Of a stretch of 64,000 nucleotides of DNA, positions 35,554 through 45,212 are shown in pieces; position 1 is the stretch's first letter; each line of letters begins with the position of its first letter. Source of the DNA: Pseudomonas chlororaphis (GTDB lineage Bacteria > Pseudomonadota > Gammaproteobacteria > Pseudomonadales > Pseudomonadaceae); NCBI RefSeq assembly GCF_003731765.1, contig NZ_MOAL01000009.1:160707-224706 (forward strand), in the 5' to 3' direction. The position numbers and the translations under genes were made by a program. Below the pieces are notes generated by a model, which searched no databases, had not been told where the DNA came from, and saw nothing but the letters and a program-made list of their open reading frames with translations.

Positions 35554-35648
35554 GGGTTACGCCCCGATTTCAAAGGTCAGCCGCCTCAGCGGTTTAGGTT
35601 CATGGCCTGATGCGTGATAGGCCGCTCCTGCGACCGTTCACTAAGGGA

Positions 35649-36125
35649 TCAGGGGCGATAGCGCAAGTGAATCAGCGCCAGCCGCTCCTGTTGCTTGTTC
35701 ACCCGTTCCTCAATGGCAAAGGGCACAAACCCCAGCTTCGGATAGAGCAGCAGCCCCGCCACATTGCTGTTGAAGCAAGACAAGGTCACCTCCGTCGCTT
35801 GATGCCGGTCGCGGGCGATACTGATCATGTGTTTGACCAACTGCGCGCCCAGGCCGCCGGACCGCGCTTCGGGGTCGATGATGACATTGCCGATGGTGCA
35901 GATACCGGCGGTTTCCCAGCGGTAGAAATTGGCAAACCCCACCACCTGCCCATCGCGCTCGATCACCGTCGAGTCGGAGCGGCGGGCAATGGAGTCACGC
36001 AATTGTTCGTGGGTCAGCGGCCAGGTGGCGGCGGGAAAGAAGAAAAACTGTTCCTCCTGGGTCCGCGCAAAGCTGCAGATGCGCGCAATATCCTGCTCGT
36101 CCACCGGACGGAAAGTCACTGCCAT
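35649..36125 (-). CDS. GNAT-family N-acetyltransferase
   Basis: A 158-aa acetyltransferase of the GNAT fold: acetyl-CoA binding loop region DPEARSGGLGAQLVKHMI, then the C-terminal strand NVAGLLLYPKLGFVPFAIEER. Substrate unknown. The 5' flank holds a short hairpin at 36138-36153 (GACACG/CGTGTC). Confidence 0.86.
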   Translation of the reverse strand: MAVTFRPVDEQDIARICSFARTQEEQFFFFPAATWPLTHEQLRDSIARRSDSTVIERDGQVVGFANFYRWETAGICTIGNVIIDPEARSGGLGAQLVKHMISIARDRHQATEVTLSCFNSNVAGLLLYPKLGFVPFAIEERVNKQQERLALIHLRYRP

Positions 36126-36301
36126 GTTCGGTCTCCAGACACGTCGGCGTGTCGTCTAAAGGGGGCTGGTCCATCACGCAGCCGGGCTGCCGAGGCATGA
36201 AGCACCAGCAGGCCGCGCAAAGGCAAGTGGCGCCTGAAACTTCCGTCACTCAACATGAGTCATTGCTAATACCCTGCTGCCCCCTGCCCGAGAGCATCGT
36301 C

Positions 36302-37561
36302 TTGAACACAGCCGCCGATCGTCGTAACGCCCTCTCACTGGACGGGCTCAACTTCTTCCTGGCCGACGTTCGCGACGGTCTGGGGCCCTACCTGGCGATT
36401 TACCTGCTGGCCGTTCACCAGTGGGACCCGGCGAGCATCGGCCTGGTGATGACCCTGGCCGGCATCGCCGCCCTACTGACCCAGACGCCCGCCGGGGCAC
36501 TGATCGACCGCATCCGGGGCAAACGTGCCCTGCTGGTCATCGCGGCCTTGCTGGTGACCGCCAGTTGCCTGGTACTGCCCTTTACCGCCTCCTTCACGTG
36601 GGTGGCCTTGACCCAGGCCCTCAGCGCGGCGGCGGCCTCGGTGTTTGCCCCGGCGATTGCAGCGATCTCCCTGGGCATCACCGGGCCCAAGGCCTTCACC
36701 CGCCGCACCGGGCGCAATGAAACCTGGAACCATGCCGGCAACGCCTGCGCCGCGCTGCTGGCCGGCGGCCTGGCGTACCTGTTCGGCCCGGTGGCGGTGT
36801 TCTACCTGATGGCGCTGATGGCCCTGGCCAGTGTAGTCGCCATCGCCTGCATCAACCCCGACGCCATCGACCACGATGTGGCCCGCGGATTCGACCCTCA
36901 AGGCCCGGCCCATGGTGAACAGCCTTCAGGGCTGAGCGTATTGCTGCACAACCGTCCACTGCTGTTGTTCGCCCTATGCTGCGCGCTGTTCCACCTGGCC
37001 AATGCGGCGATGCTGCCGCTGGTGAGCCAGAAACTCTCCTTGGTGAACCTGCACCTGGCCACGCCCCTGACGTCAGCCTGCATCGTGGCAGCGCAACTGG
37101 TCATGGTACCGGCGGCCTTGCTGGTGGGGGCCAAGGCAGACATCTGGGGGCGCAAGCCGCTGCTGTTGGCCGGCTTTCTCATCCTGCCCCTGCGCGGCGT
37201 GCTGTACACCCTGTCGGATGATCCTTATTGGCTGGTGGCCGTGCAGTTGCTCGACGGTGTCGGCGCAGGGATTTTCGGCGCGCTGTTCCCCTTGGTGGTC
37301 AAGGACCTGACCCAGGGCACCGGGCGCTTCAATGTCAGCCTCGGGGCCCTGTCCACGGTGTTCGGCCTGGGCGCCGCCCTGAGCAACGGCCTGGCCGGCC
37401 TGGTGGTGCAACAAGCCGGTTACAGCGCCGCGTTCCTGACCCTGGCGGCCATAGCGGGCACTGCCTTCGTACTGTTGCTGGTGGCCATGCCGGAGACGTT
37501 GCAGCGCTCGCCAGCCGACACAAACCTGAACAACGATCCGGCACCGCCGCTGCTGACATGA
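36302..37561 (+). CDS. MFS transporter
   Basis: A 419-aa major facilitator with 12 predicted membrane helices; the helix 2-3 loop motif appears as LIDRIRGKRALLV and the start of helix 1 as FFLADVRDGLGPYLAIYLL. I chose TTG 36302 with GAGAG upstream because it gives the usual short N-terminal tail; the frame is open to 36149, and an ATG at 36197 is an alternative. The substrate is unknown. The start is uncertain, the family is not. Confidence 0.85.
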   Translation: MNTAADRRNALSLDGLNFFLADVRDGLGPYLAIYLLAVHQWDPASIGLVMTLAGIAALLTQTPAGALIDRIRGKRALLVIAALLVTASCLVLPFTASFTWVALTQALSAAAASVFAPAIAAISLGITGPKAFTRRTGRNETWNHAGNACAALLAGGLAYLFGPVAVFYLMALMALASVVAIACINPDAIDHDVARGFDPQGPAHGEQPSGLSVLLHNRPLLLFALCCALFHLANAAMLPLVSQKLSLVNLHLATPLTSACIVAAQLVMVPAALLVGAKADIWGRKPLLLAGFLILPLRGVLYTLSDDPYWLVAVQLLDGVGAGIFGALFPLVVKDLTQGTGRFNVSLGALSTVFGLGAALSNGLAGLVVQQAGYSAAFLTLAAIAGTAFVLLLVAMPETLQRSPADTNLNNDPAPPLLT

Positions 37562-37747
37562 ACCCGCGATCATCGGGCACGGGCCGGCGTTGGCTGGCCC
37601 GTGTGCCCTGCAGCATCCCGCCGCCAGGTACCGCCCCGCTGTTTACCCCAGCACTCGGGCTGGAATCCGGGTATTTTTAGCCGCTGGCAGCGACATCGAG
37701 TGCGTCGCGACCCGCCCCCTCCGTCAACGCCGAACACAGGACCGCCC

Positions 37748-38557
37748 ATGGCCAGACCCGTCCCCCTGATCGATTGGGTTCAGCGTGCGCCACCCGCTCA
37801 GGGGCTGGAGCGCATCGAGGCGTATTTCTCTGGCCATGGCTATGACATGCACCGCCACGACACCTACGCCATCGGCCGCACCCTGTCCGGGGTGCAGAGT
37901 TTTCAGTACCACGGCGGCTGGCGACACAGCCTGCCGGGCGGAACCATGGTGCTGCACCCGGACGAAGCCCACGACGGTGAGGCCGGAACCCAGGACGGCT
38001 TTCAGTACCGGATGATTTACGTCGAGCCGGCGCTGATCCAGCAGATCCTCGGCGGCCAGCCATTGCCCTTTATCAAGAACGGGCTGTCCACCGACCCGCG
38101 CCTGTTCGCCGCCACCGATGTGTTGCTGCGCAGCATGGACAGCCCGCTGGACCCACTGGAGCAGGAAGACGCCCTGTTCGACTTGGCCCACGCGCTGAAC
38201 AACGTTGCCGGCGTACCCGCCCCCGGTGCCCCTTTTGACTACCAGGCGGCAGAGCGGGCCCGCGCCTTTATGCACAGCGCCCTGGACCAGAACATCACCC
38301 TGGAACAACTGGCGACCCACAGCGAGCGCGACCGCTGGAGCCTGTCCCGGGACTTTCGCCTGCTGTTCGGCACCAGCCCCTATCGCTACCTGACCATGCG
38401 CCGCCTGGACCTGGTGCGCGCCCTGCTGATCCAGGGCCAGCCCCTGGCCAATGCCGCCCTGATGGCCGGCTTTGCCGACCAGAGCCACATGACCCGGCAA
38501 TTTCGCAAGACCTACGGCCTGCCGCCGGCACGCTGGCTGAAAATGCATGGCCGCTGA
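37748..38557 (+). CDS. AraC-family transcriptional regulator
   Basis: A 269-aa regulator with an N-terminal cupin-like sensor (HRHDTYAIGRTLSGVQSF) and a C-terminal double helix-turn-helix: EQLATHSERDRWSLSRDFRLLF, then the conserved ADQSHMTRQFRKTYGLPPARW. It lies between the MFS gene and the cupin gene, so it may control one of them. ATG 37748 is chosen over an upstream in-frame start that would begin in low-complexity sequence. Confidence 0.9.
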   Translation: MARPVPLIDWVQRAPPAQGLERIEAYFSGHGYDMHRHDTYAIGRTLSGVQSFQYHGGWRHSLPGGTMVLHPDEAHDGEAGTQDGFQYRMIYVEPALIQQILGGQPLPFIKNGLSTDPRLFAATDVLLRSMDSPLDPLEQEDALFDLAHALNNVAGVPAPGAPFDYQAAERARAFMHSALDQNITLEQLATHSERDRWSLSRDFRLLFGTSPYRYLTMRRLDLVRALLIQGQPLANAALMAGFADQSHMTRQFRKTYGLPPARWLKMHGR

Positions 38558-38636
38558 GCCACGCACAATCGTTCAAGAATCACCCCGGCGGCCCTGGCTA
38601 CCCTGAGCGCTCAATCTTCGACTCAGGATCCGCCCC

Positions 38637-39032
38637 ATGAACACCACCCCGACTTCCGCCGCCCAAGCCCCTTACCAAAGCCTGAATTTTGCGCAGAAAC
38701 TCGGCCTGATCAACGAGCACTGGCAAGCCAAGGTCATCGCTGAAATGAACGACTACCAGTTCAAGCTGGTGAAGCTGCACGGGGATTTCATCTGGCACGA
38801 CCACCTGGACACCGACGAGACGTTTATCGTCCTCGAAGGCACGCTGCGCATCGACTTTCCCGACGGCCAAGTGACCCTCAACGCCGGGGAAATGTTTGTC
38901 GTGCCCAAGGGCCAGCAACATAAACCCTACGCCGAAGAGGAAGTGAAACTGCTGCTGATCGAGCCCAAGGGCGTGCGCAATACCGGCGGTGAAGGCGGTG
39001 AACGCACGGCGGCCAACGACGTCTGGATCTGA
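38637..39032 (+). CDS. Cupin-domain protein
   Basis: A 131-aa single-domain cupin with motif 1 WHDHLDTDETFIVLEG and motif 2 GEMFVVPKGQQHKPYAE. The metal ligands (His and Glu of motif 1, His of motif 2) are present, so a metal-binding site is likely. Whether it is an enzyme or a sensor is unknown. It follows the AraC regulator by 79 nt and converges on the EmrB-type transporter gene. Confidence 0.88.
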   Translation: MNTTPTSAAQAPYQSLNFAQKLGLINEHWQAKVIAEMNDYQFKLVKLHGDFIWHDHLDTDETFIVLEGTLRIDFPDGQVTLNAGEMFVVPKGQQHKPYAEEEVKLLLIEPKGVRNTGGEGGERTAANDVWI

Positions 39033-39070
39033 CTCGCGCTCTGCGGCATACGCGCTGAGGAGCAGGGGGC

Positions 39071-40474
39071 TCAGCCGGCCTCGGCGCAGCGCAACAGTGC
39101 CGCCGAGGGCTGGCGCAGGCGCCACGCCAGTGCCGCGCCGAACAACGCCAGCAAGGCGCTCGCCGCCACCGCCAGTTGAATGCCGTGGGCCAGGTCGCTG
39201 GACTGGGTTGCAGCATTGGCCAGGGACACCAACAACGCCAACCCCAGCGCCCCACCAATCTGCTGGCTGGTGGACGCCATGCCCGCCGCCACACCTTGTT
39301 CCGTCGCGGCAATGCCCTGCCCGGCCGCCACCCACATGCCGGTCCACGTCATGCCCTGGCCCAGACTCAGGACCACGATGCCCGGCAACAGCCCCCAGAA
39401 CCCCTGCCCCTGAGGCAGGGCCCACGCCACCAGGGCAATGCCCAAGGCACCGGCCAGCAGCCCGCTGACCAAGGTGCCGCGCAGGCCAAACCGTTGCAGC
39501 ATGCGCTCGGCCAGCCAGATGCCCAGGGTGCAGACCAGAGTCGACGGCAGGAAGGCCAGGCCGCTGAGCAACACGCTGTAGCCGTAGACCTGCTGGAAGT
39601 ACAAGGCCAGGAAGTAGTACTGCACGCCGAAGCTGCTCATGAACAAACCGGTGAGCCACATCGACAGGCGCAAACCGCGATGCTGGAACAGCCGCAAAGG
39701 CATCAGCGGGTCATGGCCACGCTGCTCGATCCAGGCGAATAGCCCCAGCAGGGTCAAGGCCAGCGCCATGCAGCCCAGGGTCGCCGGCGCCGTCCAGCCC
39801 CACTCGGGCGCCTGGACGATGGAGAACACCAGCAAGGTGCCGCCCAGGGTCACCGTCAACGCACCGCTCACATCGAAATGCCGACCGGGTTGCGCCGGCG
39901 GGTCGGCGGGAATCCAGCGCCAGGCCAGCAAGCCACAGGCACCGGCCAACGGCACATTGACCAGAAACACCGCCTCCCACCCCAGCCACTGAGTCAGCAC
40001 ACCGCCAAGCAATGCCCCCAGGGCCAGGCCGGCCGCCGAGGCCGCGCTCCACACGGCGAAGGCGCGGTTGCGCGCCGGCCCCTCGGCGTAGTGGGTGTTG
40101 ATCAGGGCCAGGGTCGCGGGGAACAGCAAGGCGCCGCCCACGCCCTGCACCGCCCGGGCCAGCACCAGCAGCAAGGCACTGCCGCCCAGGCCGCCCGCCA
40201 GGGACGCGAGGGCGAACAAGCCTTGGCCGATCATGTAAAAGCGCCGTTTGCCAAGCAGGTCCGAAGCCCGCCCACCCAGCAGCAGGAAGCCGCCGAATGC
40301 CACGCTGTAGGCACTCACCACCCATTGCAGTTGCTGCGCGGAAAAGCCCAGGTCACGGCCGATTTCCGGCAGCGCGACAAACACGATGGTGGCGTCCAGA
40401 GCGATGATCAACTGGGCGCAGGCCAGCAAGAACAGCATCCAGCCGCTGGGACGCGGCACGACGGAAGAAGGCAT
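39071..40474 (-). CDS. MFS drug-efflux transporter (DHA2/EmrB-QacA type)
   Basis: A 467-aa proton-antiport exporter. Motif A is LLGGRASDLLGKRRFYMIG, and the DHA motif C-like glycine/proline stretch lies in AAGLALGALLGGVLTQWLGW. At about 14 membrane segments it fits the DHA2 branch. It is divergent from the LysR gene at 40570 across 95 nt, the classic arrangement of an efflux pump with its own regulator. Confidence 0.9.
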   Translation of the reverse strand: MPSSVVPRPSGWMLFLLACAQLIIALDATIVFVALPEIGRDLGFSAQQLQWVVSAYSVAFGGFLLLGGRASDLLGKRRFYMIGQGLFALASLAGGLGGSALLLVLARAVQGVGGALLFPATLALINTHYAEGPARNRAFAVWSAASAAGLALGALLGGVLTQWLGWEAVFLVNVPLAGACGLLAWRWIPADPPAQPGRHFDVSGALTVTLGGTLLVFSIVQAPEWGWTAPATLGCMALALTLLGLFAWIEQRGHDPLMPLRLFQHRGLRLSMWLTGLFMSSFGVQYYFLALYFQQVYGYSVLLSGLAFLPSTLVCTLGIWLAERMLQRFGLRGTLVSGLLAGALGIALVAWALPQGQGFWGLLPGIVVLSLGQGMTWTGMWVAAGQGIAATEQGVAAGMASTSQQIGGALGLALLVSLANAATQSSDLAHGIQLAVAASALLALFGAALAWRLRQPSAALLRCAEAG

Positions 40475-40569
40475 GGGTGGAGTCCTTGAAAGAAAAATCG
40501 GCGGCCAGTGTCACTGATGACTCAGAAATGATAAATACGGACTTTCTTCTTTCAGTAATGACTTTAATC

Positions 40570-41478
40570 ATGGATTTGAACGCCCTGCGCCTGCTGGTCA
40601 AGGTCGCCGAAACCCGCAGTTTTACCCGGGCCGCCAGCGACCTGGGGCTGACTCAGTCCGGCCTGTCCCGAGCCATTTCACGCCTGGAGCAGCAATTGGG
40701 TGTGCGCCTGCTGCAACGCAATACCCGCAGCGTCAGCCTGACCCCGGACGGCCGGGTGCTGGTGGAGCGGGCGACGCCGTTGCTGGCGGAACTGGCCCAG
40801 ACCCGCGACCTGCTGCTGGACCGCCGCGACTCGCCGAGCGGGGTGCTGAAAATCAGCACCCCGTCGTTGTACGGACGCAAGGTGGTGATGCCGGTGATCG
40901 GCGAATTGACCCAGCAATACCCCGACCTGTGTATCGAGGCGGTGATGACCGATCGCCTGGTGGACATCATTGAAGAAGGCTTCGATGCCGTGGTGCGCAC
41001 CGGCCCCATCCAGGACCAGCGCTTGATTGCCCGGCGCCTGCCGCCGCTGAACTGGGTCACGGTAGCCGCCCCTGCCTACCTGGCCCGCCACGGAGCGCCG
41101 CAGACCCTCGACGACCTACAGCGACACGACTGCCTGACGGTGCGCAACCTGCACACTGGGCGCTTGGTGGAATGGCCGTTCATGGACCGGGGCAAGGAGC
41201 GGGAAGTGGCGGTGGCCGGGCGTCTGATCTTCGATATTGGCGACGCCCTGGTAGACGGAGTGCTCGGCGGTTTCGGCATCGCCCAAGTGATGCAGTTCGC
41301 GGTGCAGGACGCCGTCGCCGACGGGCGCCTGGTGCCGATCCTGCAAGACTTCGCCGGGCGTAGCCGCGAGCTGTCCCTGGTGTATCCACCGTCGCGGCAA
41401 TGCTCGCCCAAACTCATGGCCTTCGCCGCGGCCCTGGAGCACAGCGCAACGGCGGCTACACCGCCCTCTGAGTGCTAA
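40570..41478 (+). CDS. LysR-family transcriptional regulator
   Basis: A 302-aa LTTR with the N-terminal helix-turn-helix MDLNALRLLVKVAETRSF, then LTQSGLSRAISRLEQQLGVR, and a C-terminal effector domain. ATG 40570 gives the canonical family start; the frame is open 31 codons further upstream but without family similarity. It probably regulates the divergent efflux gene. Confidence 0.93.
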   Translation: MDLNALRLLVKVAETRSFTRAASDLGLTQSGLSRAISRLEQQLGVRLLQRNTRSVSLTPDGRVLVERATPLLAELAQTRDLLLDRRDSPSGVLKISTPSLYGRKVVMPVIGELTQQYPDLCIEAVMTDRLVDIIEEGFDAVVRTGPIQDQRLIARRLPPLNWVTVAAPAYLARHGAPQTLDDLQRHDCLTVRNLHTGRLVEWPFMDRGKEREVAVAGRLIFDIGDALVDGVLGGFGIAQVMQFAVQDAVADGRLVPILQDFAGRSRELSLVYPPSRQCSPKLMAFAAALEHSATAATPPSEC

Positions 41479-41495
41479 GTTCTAAGTACAGCGGC

Positions 41496-42095
41496 TCAGT
41501 CCGCCAGGGACTTGCCGTCCAGCGCGGCACCGATGCTGAGGAAATGCCCGCCGGCCACATGGTGCAGCGTGCGCAGTGAGTCGTGCCCTTCGAAGTGCCA
41601 GCGACCGTCGCTGAACACTCGCTCATCGGCCTGGGCGGCGATCACTTCGCCCAGGAACAGATCGTACTGCTGCTGGTTGTGCGGTTCGGGCAGCAGGCGA
41701 CACTCCAGCCAGGCCACACAGCCTTCCAGCAACGGCGCCTCGAGCTGCTCACCGGCAAAGGTCTGCAAGCCATAGGCGCTGAACTTGTCGTGGCCCGGTT
41801 CGCGGCTCAATTCCAGGCCTGACGTTGAGCCCACGGTCTGCACGATATCGGCCTGGGCCACGCAAGGCACGTGCAGCACAAAGCTGCCGGAAGCCTCCAG
41901 CAGCTCGCGGGTCCAGGTGGATTTGTCGAGCACCACAGCGACTTTCGGTGGCTCAAAGTCCAGGGGCATGGCCCAGGCCGCCGCCATGATGTTGCGCTGC
42001 CCGCCATGGGCAGCACTGACCAGTACCGTGGGCCCATGGTTGAGCAGACGGTAAGCTTTGGACAGCGGGACCGGGCGACGCGGGGATGGGCTCAT
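41496..42095 (-). CDS. Flavin reductase-like (FMN-binding split-barrel) protein
   Basis: A 199-aa protein of the flavin reductase-like family: HGPTVLVSAAHGGQRNIMAA, then MPLDFEPPKVAVVLDKSTWT and SGSFVLHVPC. Family members bind FMN and use NAD(P)H. The start is ATG 42095, preceded by CCAGGAG. It ends 18 nt from the convergent LysR stop. Substrate or partner oxygenase is not evident nearby. Confidence 0.9.
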   Translation of the reverse strand: MSPSPRRPVPLSKAYRLLNHGPTVLVSAAHGGQRNIMAAAWAMPLDFEPPKVAVVLDKSTWTRELLEASGSFVLHVPCVAQADIVQTVGSTSGLELSREPGHDKFSAYGLQTFAGEQLEAPLLEGCVAWLECRLLPEPHNQQQYDLFLGEVIAAQADERVFSDGRWHFEGHDSLRTLHHVAGGHFLSIGAALDGKSLAD

Positions 42096-42183
42096 GGCAG
42101 GCTCCTGGAAAAGCACCGATTGTAACGGCATCCGCCCGGGGGCAGCAGTCACCGTCGATGCCCCCCTCTGCGAGCCCTGAGGC

Positions 42184-43500
42184 TTAAGTGGACAGTTGGT
42201 TGGCGAACTGCCCCACCGCACTCACTACTTTTTGCGCTCCGTCCTGAATCTCGACGATGACCGTGCCGGCCTCGGCCGCCAGGGCCAAGCCCTGTTCGGC
42301 CTGCATTTTGCCGTCGGCCATCAGCGTTACCGCTTCACGGGCCATGTCCTGGTTCTGCCGCACCACCGTGACAATTTCCTCGGTGGCCTTGCTGGTGCGC
42401 GAGGCCAGTTGCCGGACTTCGTCGGCGACCACCGCAAAGCCCCGCCCTTGCTCACCGGCGCGGGCGGCTTCGATGGCCGCGTTGAGGGCCAGCAGGTTGG
42501 TCTGTTCGGCAATTCCGCTGATGGTTTTGACGATGGTGCCGATCACCAGCGACTGCTCGTTCAAGGCCTCGATGCCGTCACCGGCCTGCTGCATGTGCTT
42601 GGCCAGGTCGCGCATCACATTCACCGCCTCGGTGACCACCGTGGTGCCACGCTGGGCACTGTTATCGGTTTGCAGCGAGGTGCTGTAGGCGATGTTGGCC
42701 GCCTCGGCCACGGCCTGTTCCTGGTTCACCAGGTCGGTGATGTCTGTGGCGAACTTCACCACTTTGTAGAGCTTGTTATTGGCGTCCACCACCGGGTTGT
42801 AGGACGCCTCCAGCCATACGGCGCGGCCGAGGCTGTCGACACGTTTGAAACGGTGGGCAACGAACTCGCCATTGTTCAGGCGCTTCCAGAACGCTTGGTA
42901 TTCCGGGCTGTTGGCATCCTGGGTTTCACAGAACATGCGGTGATGCTTGCCCTTGATCTGCGCCAGGGTGTAGCCCATGCCCTTGAGGAAGCGGTCGTTG
43001 GCGGTCAATACGTGGCCGCTGAGGTCGAACTCGATCACCGCGGTGGAGCGCACCAGGGCGCCGATCAGGTTCTCGTGTTCGCGGGAGGCTTCGATGGTGC
43101 GCGTCAGGTCGCTGGAATAGATAGCGACGTTTTTCACCCGCCCATTGGAGTCACGCACCGGTTGGGAGATCGAACGCAGCCAGGCTTCCTCGCCATTGCC
43201 CCGCAGCAGCCGCACCGCGCCGGCAAAATGTTCGCCACGGGTCAGGGTGGCCTTGAAGCGCAAATGAAACTCATCGGACTTCACATGGGCCGGCACGATG
43301 TCTTCCAGGTAACGCCCCACCAGGTCGCCACTTTTGTAGAGCATCTCTTGGGCGAAGTTGTGATTGACCGATTGGATCCGGCCTTCCGGGTCAAGAATGA
43401 TGACCAGCATCTCGCTTTCGAGGCTGTCCCTCACTTGTTGGAGGCTCGAGAGTTCTTCGCGAAGAGCGACGAGCTCTTGCTTCAAGCGTTTGTTGAACAT
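42184..43500 (-). CDS. Soluble PAS-PAS-MCP signalling protein (BdlA/Aer2-like)
   Basis: A 438-aa protein with an N-terminal coiled coil (KQELVALREELSSLQQVRD). Two PAS domains follow: about residues 30-130, with DPEGRIQSVNHNF, and about 150-260, with FDLSGHVLTANDRFLKGMGY and an FATDITD PAC end. Then comes an MCP signalling domain whose tip is EQTNLLALNAAIEAARAGEQ. No membrane segment is visible, so it is cytosolic. The architecture and length resemble P. aeruginosa BdlA, a biofilm-dispersal sensor. I chose ATG 43500; a GTG at 43509 is an alternative. Confidence 0.9.
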   Translation of the reverse strand: MFNKRLKQELVALREELSSLQQVRDSLESEMLVIILDPEGRIQSVNHNFAQEMLYKSGDLVGRYLEDIVPAHVKSDEFHLRFKATLTRGEHFAGAVRLLRGNGEEAWLRSISQPVRDSNGRVKNVAIYSSDLTRTIEASREHENLIGALVRSTAVIEFDLSGHVLTANDRFLKGMGYTLAQIKGKHHRMFCETQDANSPEYQAFWKRLNNGEFVAHRFKRVDSLGRAVWLEASYNPVVDANNKLYKVVKFATDITDLVNQEQAVAEAANIAYSTSLQTDNSAQRGTTVVTEAVNVMRDLAKHMQQAGDGIEALNEQSLVIGTIVKTISGIAEQTNLLALNAAIEAARAGEQGRGFAVVADEVRQLASRTSKATEEIVTVVRQNQDMAREAVTLMADGKMQAEQGLALAAEAGTVIVEIQDGAQKVVSAVGQFANQLST

Positions 43501-43693
43501 GGGGGACACACCGCTGGGCAGAAAGGGTTGGCAGCTTTGGGCTTAACCATCGGCGCTGAACGACTTTTCTAAAGTGCCTTTTGCCCTTGGCAGAAAAAAT
43601 ACTCGAGGGCTTTGGGGGAGATATCTGGCGGTATCCGGGAACAGTTATAGTCGCCTCCCGGAACAATCAACGGCGATCGACGGAGTTAGCTCA

Positions 43694-44167
43694 ATGGACG
43701 CTTCACGTAAGGCGGTTTTCGATCAGGTAGCGGCGGAGTTGGGCTACAGCTTCGACGGTGAAATACGCATCGGCGGCAATTACGTTTCGGCGGTGCGCAA
43801 CGGCAATGACATTTACGTCAGCGGGCAGATTCCACGCATCGACAACCAGGTAATGGTGGTGGGTCGGGTCGGCAGCGAGGTGACCCTGGAGCAGGGGCGC
43901 CACGGGGCACAAATCTGCACCATGCGCGCCTTGGCGATTCTCGGCCAAATGCTGGGGGACCTGGAGCCGATTCGCAAAATCCTGCGCATCAATGTGTATG
44001 TGCAAAGCGCGGCCGACTTCACCCAGCAGAGCGAAGTCGCTGATGGCGCTTCCGAGGTGCTGTACCGGATCTTCGGCGACGCCGGCGTCCACACCCGGAC
44101 CTCGCTGGGGGTTTATCAGTTGCCCAAGAACGCCTCGGTGGAAGTCGACATGATCGTCGCCCTGTAG
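43694..44167 (+). CDS. RidA/YjgF-family protein
   Basis: A 157-aa RidA-superfamily protein with YVSAVRNGNDIYVSGQIPRI at the N-terminus and the family core ALAILGQMLGDLEPIRKIL, then VYVQSAADF. RidA family members are trimeric imine/enamine deaminases or protein-binding homologues. The conserved C-terminal arginine motif seen in canonical RidA (RxxxxV) is not obvious here, so the deaminase activity is uncertain. ATG 43694 follows CGGAG. Confidence 0.87.
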   Translation: MDASRKAVFDQVAAELGYSFDGEIRIGGNYVSAVRNGNDIYVSGQIPRIDNQVMVVGRVGSEVTLEQGRHGAQICTMRALAILGQMLGDLEPIRKILRINVYVQSAADFTQQSEVADGASEVLYRIFGDAGVHTRTSLGVYQLPKNASVEVDMIVAL

Positions 44168-44201
44168 AATGCGCCCTCGCTTTTCGGCCCAAGGAAGCCC
44201 C

Positions 44202-44630
44202 ATGCGTCATCAGCCACGGCAACGCCGATTCGTTGCCGCCCTCACCCTCTTGACCTGCAGCGGCCTGGCCCCGGCCTGGGCCGCTGACCTCGATTGCCAA
44301 CGCCGCCAGACCAGCGCCGAGGTAGAACGATGCGCGCACCTCGACAAGGAGCGCGCCGACGCCACGCTCAATGCCAGTTACCAGCGTTTGCTGGGGCGAG
44401 TGCAGCATCAGTACCAGGCCAGCCCGGTGCTGGAGCAGGAGTTTCTCGGCAAGCTGAAAAATGCCCAACGGGCCTGGATCAAGTACCGCGATACCAACTG
44501 CGTAGTGGAAGCCTTCGAGGTGCAGCCGGGCATGCCGGCCCACACCACCCTGATCAATGCCTGCGTGGCCCGCTTGAGCCAGGAGCGGGCGCGGGACCTG
44601 GACCAGACGCTGCCGGAGTGCTGTAGCTGA
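44202..44630 (+). CDS. Secreted LprI/DUF1311-family protein
   Basis: A 142-aa precursor with a signal peptide ending WAAD. The mature domain has the DUF1311 pattern: Cys pair around QRRQTSAEVERCAHLD, then ADATLNASYQRLL and the conserved AQRAWIKYRDTNC. Family members include the lysozyme inhibitor LprI of mycobacteria, so a periplasmic role in envelope protection is possible. ATG 44202 follows AAGGAAG. Confidence 0.85.
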   Translation: MRHQPRQRRFVAALTLLTCSGLAPAWAADLDCQRRQTSAEVERCAHLDKERADATLNASYQRLLGRVQHQYQASPVLEQEFLGKLKNAQRAWIKYRDTNCVVEAFEVQPGMPAHTTLINACVARLSQERARDLDQTLPECCS

Positions 44631-44652
44631 GGAGGGTTGCAAGCACAGGCCA

Positions 44653-45165
44653 TCAGCCGGGCGGGAGCGGCTTGGTTTTGCTCGCCCGTAACCTCAAGCC
44701 GTGCAGCACCAGACAGCCCAGGGTCGTGCCCCAGGCGAAGAGCAGCATGGCCAGGGACGACTCACGTTCTCGGCGGTTTTCCTGGCACTCAAGGGCGTTC
44801 GAACACAGGGCCACACAGACCGGCGCGCCGTTGAACGAGCCACTGAGCAGGTAGTCCCGCAGATAGGTGAGTTCCAGGACCTGGCCTTTGACCGTCCCGC
44901 GCTCCACCACCCAGCGCGTCAGCCCCCGCACCTCCTTCAATTGACGTCGCTCGCCGCTGTCCAGGTCCTCGGTCATCAGGCTGAAACTGTCCAGGGACAC
45001 CACCCTGGCGCGAGCGCTTTCGACGCTGGCGCCCTCAAGGCCGTCGTCCGTGGCATTCAGGGTCCATAGCTGGATCAGGGCGAACACCAACCCGAGAAGG
45101 AAGGACACCAGGGCCACCTGCAGCAGGGGCGCCAAGGCTGCGAACGCTTTACTTGTGCGAATCAA
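44653..45165 (-). CDS. Two-helix membrane protein of unknown function
   Basis: A 170-aa protein with a membrane helix near residues 11-34 (LAPLLQVALVSFLLGLVFALIQ with flanks), a middle soluble part of about 100 residues containing a cysteine cluster (PVCVALCSNALEC), and a second helix near 138-158 (LLFAWGTTLGCLVLHGL). I do not recognise the family. The soluble part is probably periplasmic. Confidence 0.65.
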   Translation of the reverse strand: MIRTSKAFAALAPLLQVALVSFLLGLVFALIQLWTLNATDDGLEGASVESARARVVSLDSFSLMTEDLDSGERRQLKEVRGLTRWVVERGTVKGQVLELTYLRDYLLSGSFNGAPVCVALCSNALECQENRRERESSLAMLLFAWGTTLGCLVLHGLRLRASKTKPLPPG

Positions 45166-45212
45166 GACAGGCCCCGGACACTCAGGCGCAGGCCGCGCGA
45201 TTCGGGGAGATT

